NCBI GenBank assembly: GCA_002479485.1
Contig: DLNM01000035.1
Location: forward strand, 124,600 to 188,599
Direction: 5' to 3'
DNA from: Firmicutes bacterium UBA7510
GTDB taxonomy: Bacteria > Bacillota > Clostridia > Tissierellales > Sedimentibacteraceae
DNA: 64,000 nucleotides
How positions within the stretch are numbered: position 1 is the stretch's first letter; each line of letters starts with the position of its first letter. Positions 61,856 to 64,000 of the stretch are shown in pieces. The translations under genes and the position numbers were made by a program. The notes beneath the pieces were generated by a model. The model made no database searches and was not told where the DNA came from. It saw only the letters and a list, made by a program, of their open reading frames with translations.

Positions 61856-62584
61856 ATGGGGATTGTAATCGTATTGACAATATTAGTTTTAGTTATACCA
61901 ATTTTTTTACCAAAAATTAAAGGTGTATTTGGTGAAACTGTGGTAGCAAAACTACTATCAGAATTACCTGAAGATAAATATATTATACTTAACAACATAA
62001 TGCTAAAAACTGAAAAAGGCACAACTCAAATTGACCATATCGTTGTTTCAATATATGGGATTTTTGTAATTGAAACAAAAAATTATAAAGGTATAATTAC
62101 TGGAACTGAGTTTGGGGACAAGTGGACTAAAAATATGTATGGCAAAAAGTATTATTTTTATAATCCACTTAGGCAAAATTATGGACATGTTAAGGCACTT
62201 GAAAAGCTTCTTGGAATTGAAGAAACAATGTTTATACCTATAGTTGTGTTTTCAGTTAGTAGCCAGATTAATGTAAAAGTAAGTAAGCCAATCATTTATA
62301 CTAGTCAATTAAAGAAAACAATTTTAAGCTATAGTCATACAAAATATACGGAGCTTCAAATAAAACAAATAGCAGGAAGAATATTAAGTGCTAATGTAGA
62401 TTCTAAAGAAAATAGAAGAAATCACGTTGATATGATAAGAACTACTGTAAATACCGAAAAGGCTAGTATTGCAAATAATATATGTCCTAAGTGTGGAGGA
62501 AAGCTAGTTGATAGAAAGGGAAAGTACGGAGCATTTAAGGGATGTAGTAATTTTCCTAAATGTAGGTATATATTAAATAAATAG
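61856..62584 (+). CDS. NERD-domain protein with a C-terminal topoisomerase-type zinc finger
   Basis: 242 residues. A hydrophobic N-terminal segment (about 2-21) could anchor it in the membrane. A NERD (nuclease-related) domain follows, with [36 protein letters not shown] and its conserved acid and lysine residues. The C terminus carries a four-cysteine finger ([18 protein letters not shown] ... CSNFPKC) like those of DNA topoisomerase I. A DNA-processing role is inferred from the fold. It is closed by a terminator at 62628-62660. Confidence 0.9.
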   Translation: MGIVIVLTILVLVIPIFLPKIKGVFGETVVAKLLSELPEDKYIILNNIMLKTEKGTTQIDHIVVSIYGIFVIETKNYKGIITGTEFGDKWTKNMYGKKYYFYNPLRQNYGHVKALEKLLGIEETMFIPIVVFSVSSQINVKVSKPIIYTSQLKKTILSYSHTKYTELQIKQIAGRILSANVDSKENRRNHVDMIRTTVNTEKASIANNICPKCGGKLVDRKGKYGAFKGCSNFPKCRYILNK

Positions 62585-62627
62585 TTCTAACTTAACAATA
62601 CAAATGAATAGAGTATTTATTTTTAAT

Positions 62628-62660
62628 AAAATCTCGGTAAATATTATACTGAGATTTTTT
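62628..62660 (+). terminator. Intrinsic terminator after the NERD gene
   Basis: AAAATCTCGGTA (62628-62639) pairs with TACTGAGATTTT (62647-62658), 12 base pairs with one G-U, with a 7-base loop and a T-run to 62661. Confidence 0.9.
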
Positions 62661-62701
62661 TATAAATAAAATAAGTTTTTGTTAAAAATATCAAAAATGT
62701 A

Positions 62702-62710
62702 TGATATAAT
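62702..62710 (+). promoter_or_regulatory. Extended -10 promoter of the SEC-C gene
   Basis: TGATATAAT at 62702-62710 is an extended -10 box. A TTGTTA at 62679-62684 is 20 bases upstream, too far for a normal -35. The gene starts 37 bases downstream. Confidence 0.5.
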
Positions 62711-62746
62711 ACTAACTTGACTGAAAATTAAAACGAGGGTAGGATT

Positions 62747-63904
62747 TTGTTTAAATTAAGAGAAAAAAAAGAAATATTAAATAGCTTAAAAAATGAATAT
62801 GATAAGGCTGAATTATCAATGCTTGATTTGTTTTCACAAACAATGACTAAGGATGATTTGAAGGAATTGATAAGATATAATAACTATGGAGTTAAATTAT
62901 CACTTAATAAGCCTGAAATGTCAAAGGAGCTTGCTCAAGCTATAGAAGAAAAATTTATAGAAACTTTACGTGTTATAACATCATCGGAACTTTTGGAACT
63001 TGAAAAAATAGTTTTATATAATATGTCATTTGTTGACTTAGATAGTGATTTTGAAATGTTCAGACTTAAAAATAAGTATAGTCTTAAGGGTTTTATATAT
63101 TTTTTAGATAGTAAGGAGCATTATCCTGAAAAAATATTAGTTGTTCCAAAAGAGATTATTAATATACTTATTACAAATATTGATAAATTTGAATATGATG
63201 AGCTTTATAAAAGAGAAGAAGTAATCACAATTATTACTGGTCTCGTCAATTTATATGGAGTATATGAAATAAGTCATCTGAAATTTATGTTAGATAAGTT
63301 TGGGATAGAGAATATTGATGATAATTTTATAGAGGAATGCTTTGTTAATTCCAATATTTTAAGTAAAGAATTTAATAAATTTAATGAATATATTGTCCAC
63401 AAAGCAAGTATGATTGATATGTCATGTGTTGAGATTATCAAAAGTACAAAATCAAAAGAGTATTATATACCGTCATATGATGAGGTTATGAATTATGTAG
63501 ATAATGGTATGGATACAACACGAAAAAGCTATATTGAAATGTTTGATTATTTAAAAAAGTTAACTAAAAACTCATATTTTGATGTTAATGATGTAGCATT
63601 TATGATATATGATTTATGTATAATGGATGCAAATATTCACGATATAATCGAAATGATAAATTCGAGTGAAGTTGCCTATGATACTGAAAATCAATTTAAG
63701 GAACTATTGACTCTAGTTATGAATTTAAGTAGTGACAGTAGAAAATGGATAAATAGAGGTTTTACTCCTAATGAATTATTAAAGCATAATGCAGATAATA
63801 TTATTAAATTAAACAAGGAAAAAAAGAAGGTAGGAAGAAATGATCCTTGTCCTTGTGGCAGTGGAAAGAAGTATAAAAAGTGTTGTATGTTAAATAACAA
63901 TTAA
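62747..63904 (+). CDS. SEC-C motif protein of unknown function
   Basis: A 385-residue, mostly helical protein ending in a SEC-C zinc motif ([19 protein letters not shown]), the same module found at the end of SecA. The first 340 residues show no motif I recognise. The start is TTG behind GAGGGTAGG. It has its own promoter and terminator, so it is a single-gene unit. SEC-C modules bind zinc and mediate protein contacts, and a link to SecB or ribosomes is known only for SecA. Confidence 0.85.
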   Translation: MFKLREKKEILNSLKNEYDKAELSMLDLFSQTMTKDDLKELIRYNNYGVKLSLNKPEMSKELAQAIEEKFIETLRVITSSELLELEKIVLYNMSFVDLDSDFEMFRLKNKYSLKGFIYFLDSKEHYPEKILVVPKEIINILITNIDKFEYDELYKREEVITIITGLVNLYGVYEISHLKFMLDKFGIENIDDNFIEECFVNSNILSKEFNKFNEYIVHKASMIDMSCVEIIKSTKSKEYYIPSYDEVMNYVDNGMDTTRKSYIEMFDYLKKLTKNSYFDVNDVAFMIYDLCIMDANIHDIIEMINSSEVAYDTENQFKELLTLVMNLSSDSRKWINRGFTPNELLKHNADNIIKLNKEKKKVGRNDPCPCGSGKKYKKCCMLNNN

Positions 63905-63909
63905 TGATA

Positions 63910-63955
63910 AAAAAAGATAATGTGTTATAGTAATTATAATATATTATCTTTTTTT
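63910..63955 (+). terminator. Intrinsic terminator after the SEC-C gene
   Basis: AAAAAAGATAAT (63910-63921) pairs with ATTATCTTTTTT (63943-63954) and runs into a T-tract. The A-rich 5' arm makes it possibly bidirectional. The remaining bases to 64000 show no gene. Confidence 0.85.
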
Positions 63956-64000
63956 ATTTATAGTTAATATGTATATTATACAATTAAAATTAAAAAAAGA

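Noticed and set aside
1..64000. CRISPR array, tRNA or rRNA genes
   Set aside because: Scanning by eye found no regularly spaced repeats and no tRNA- or rRNA-like sequence.

Overview
This AT-rich window reads as the genome of an anaerobic Bacillota bacterium of the class Clostridia. The codon use is AT-rich, Shine-Dalgarno sites are strong, and there is a LoaP-type NusG paralog, a 2-hydroxyacyl-CoA dehydratase-type activase system, many oxygen-sensitive iron-sulfur enzymes and a degraded group II intron. I cannot name the species. About 58 kb of it (1 to about 58,240) is one very large biosynthetic gene cluster, almost entirely on the + strand. Its left end lies outside the window, and it closes at an intrinsic terminator after a 38-residue peptide gene.

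Left arm (1-18,640): a truncated adenylation-carrier protein, an AT-less ketosynthase-carrier protein, four BtrH-like (papain-fold acyltransferase-like) proteins interleaved with free-standing carrier proteins, a free adenylate-forming ligase, three radical SAM enzymes (one of the B12-binding kind), a GT4 glycosyltransferase and a large serine hydrolase. A MerR-GyrI regulator and a Fpg/Nei-like protein, with their own promoter and terminator, interrupt this arm. Middle (18,641-26,078): a structured leader and the antiterminator LoaP, then DAHP synthase, a four-cysteine U32-family protein, a glycine-like adenylation-carrier protein and a rifampin-phosphotransferase-like dikinase.

Right arm (26,129-57,990): six B12-type radical SAM enzymes, one HemN-like radical SAM enzyme, a flavodoxin and a TetR-like regulator. 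It also holds a discrete highly reducing type II polyketide system: two ketosynthases each followed by a degenerate partner, two carrier proteins, a FabZ-like dehydratase, a FabG-like reductase, a crotonase and a malonyltransferase. Further members are a benzoyl-CoA-reductase/2-hydroxyacyl-CoA-dehydratase-like ATP-driven electron-transfer set, two degenerate-GGDEF/NHL-propeller fusions and a third NHL propeller, an acyl ligase, MetK, an Sfp-type phosphopantetheinyl transferase and a fifth BtrH-like protein. A 38-residue peptide with a near-perfect ribosome binding site is the last gene.

My reading, which is inference, is that discrete carriers and ligases load acids, the type II system builds a polyene or reduced acyl chain, and the BtrH-like proteins make the amide bonds, because no NRPS condensation domain is visible. 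The radical SAM, U32 and dehydratase-type enzymes then tailor the product without oxygen. The cluster supplies its own SAM, phosphopantetheine transfer and reductant, and LoaP probably carries RNA polymerase through internal terminators. The product class is not one I recognise.

Right flank (58,243-64,000): a terminator immediately followed by a degenerate group II intron, then unrelated genes: a P-loop ATPase on the - strand, a MazG-like pyrophosphohydrolase, a NERD-domain protein and a SEC-C protein. I saw no tRNA, rRNA or CRISPR array.
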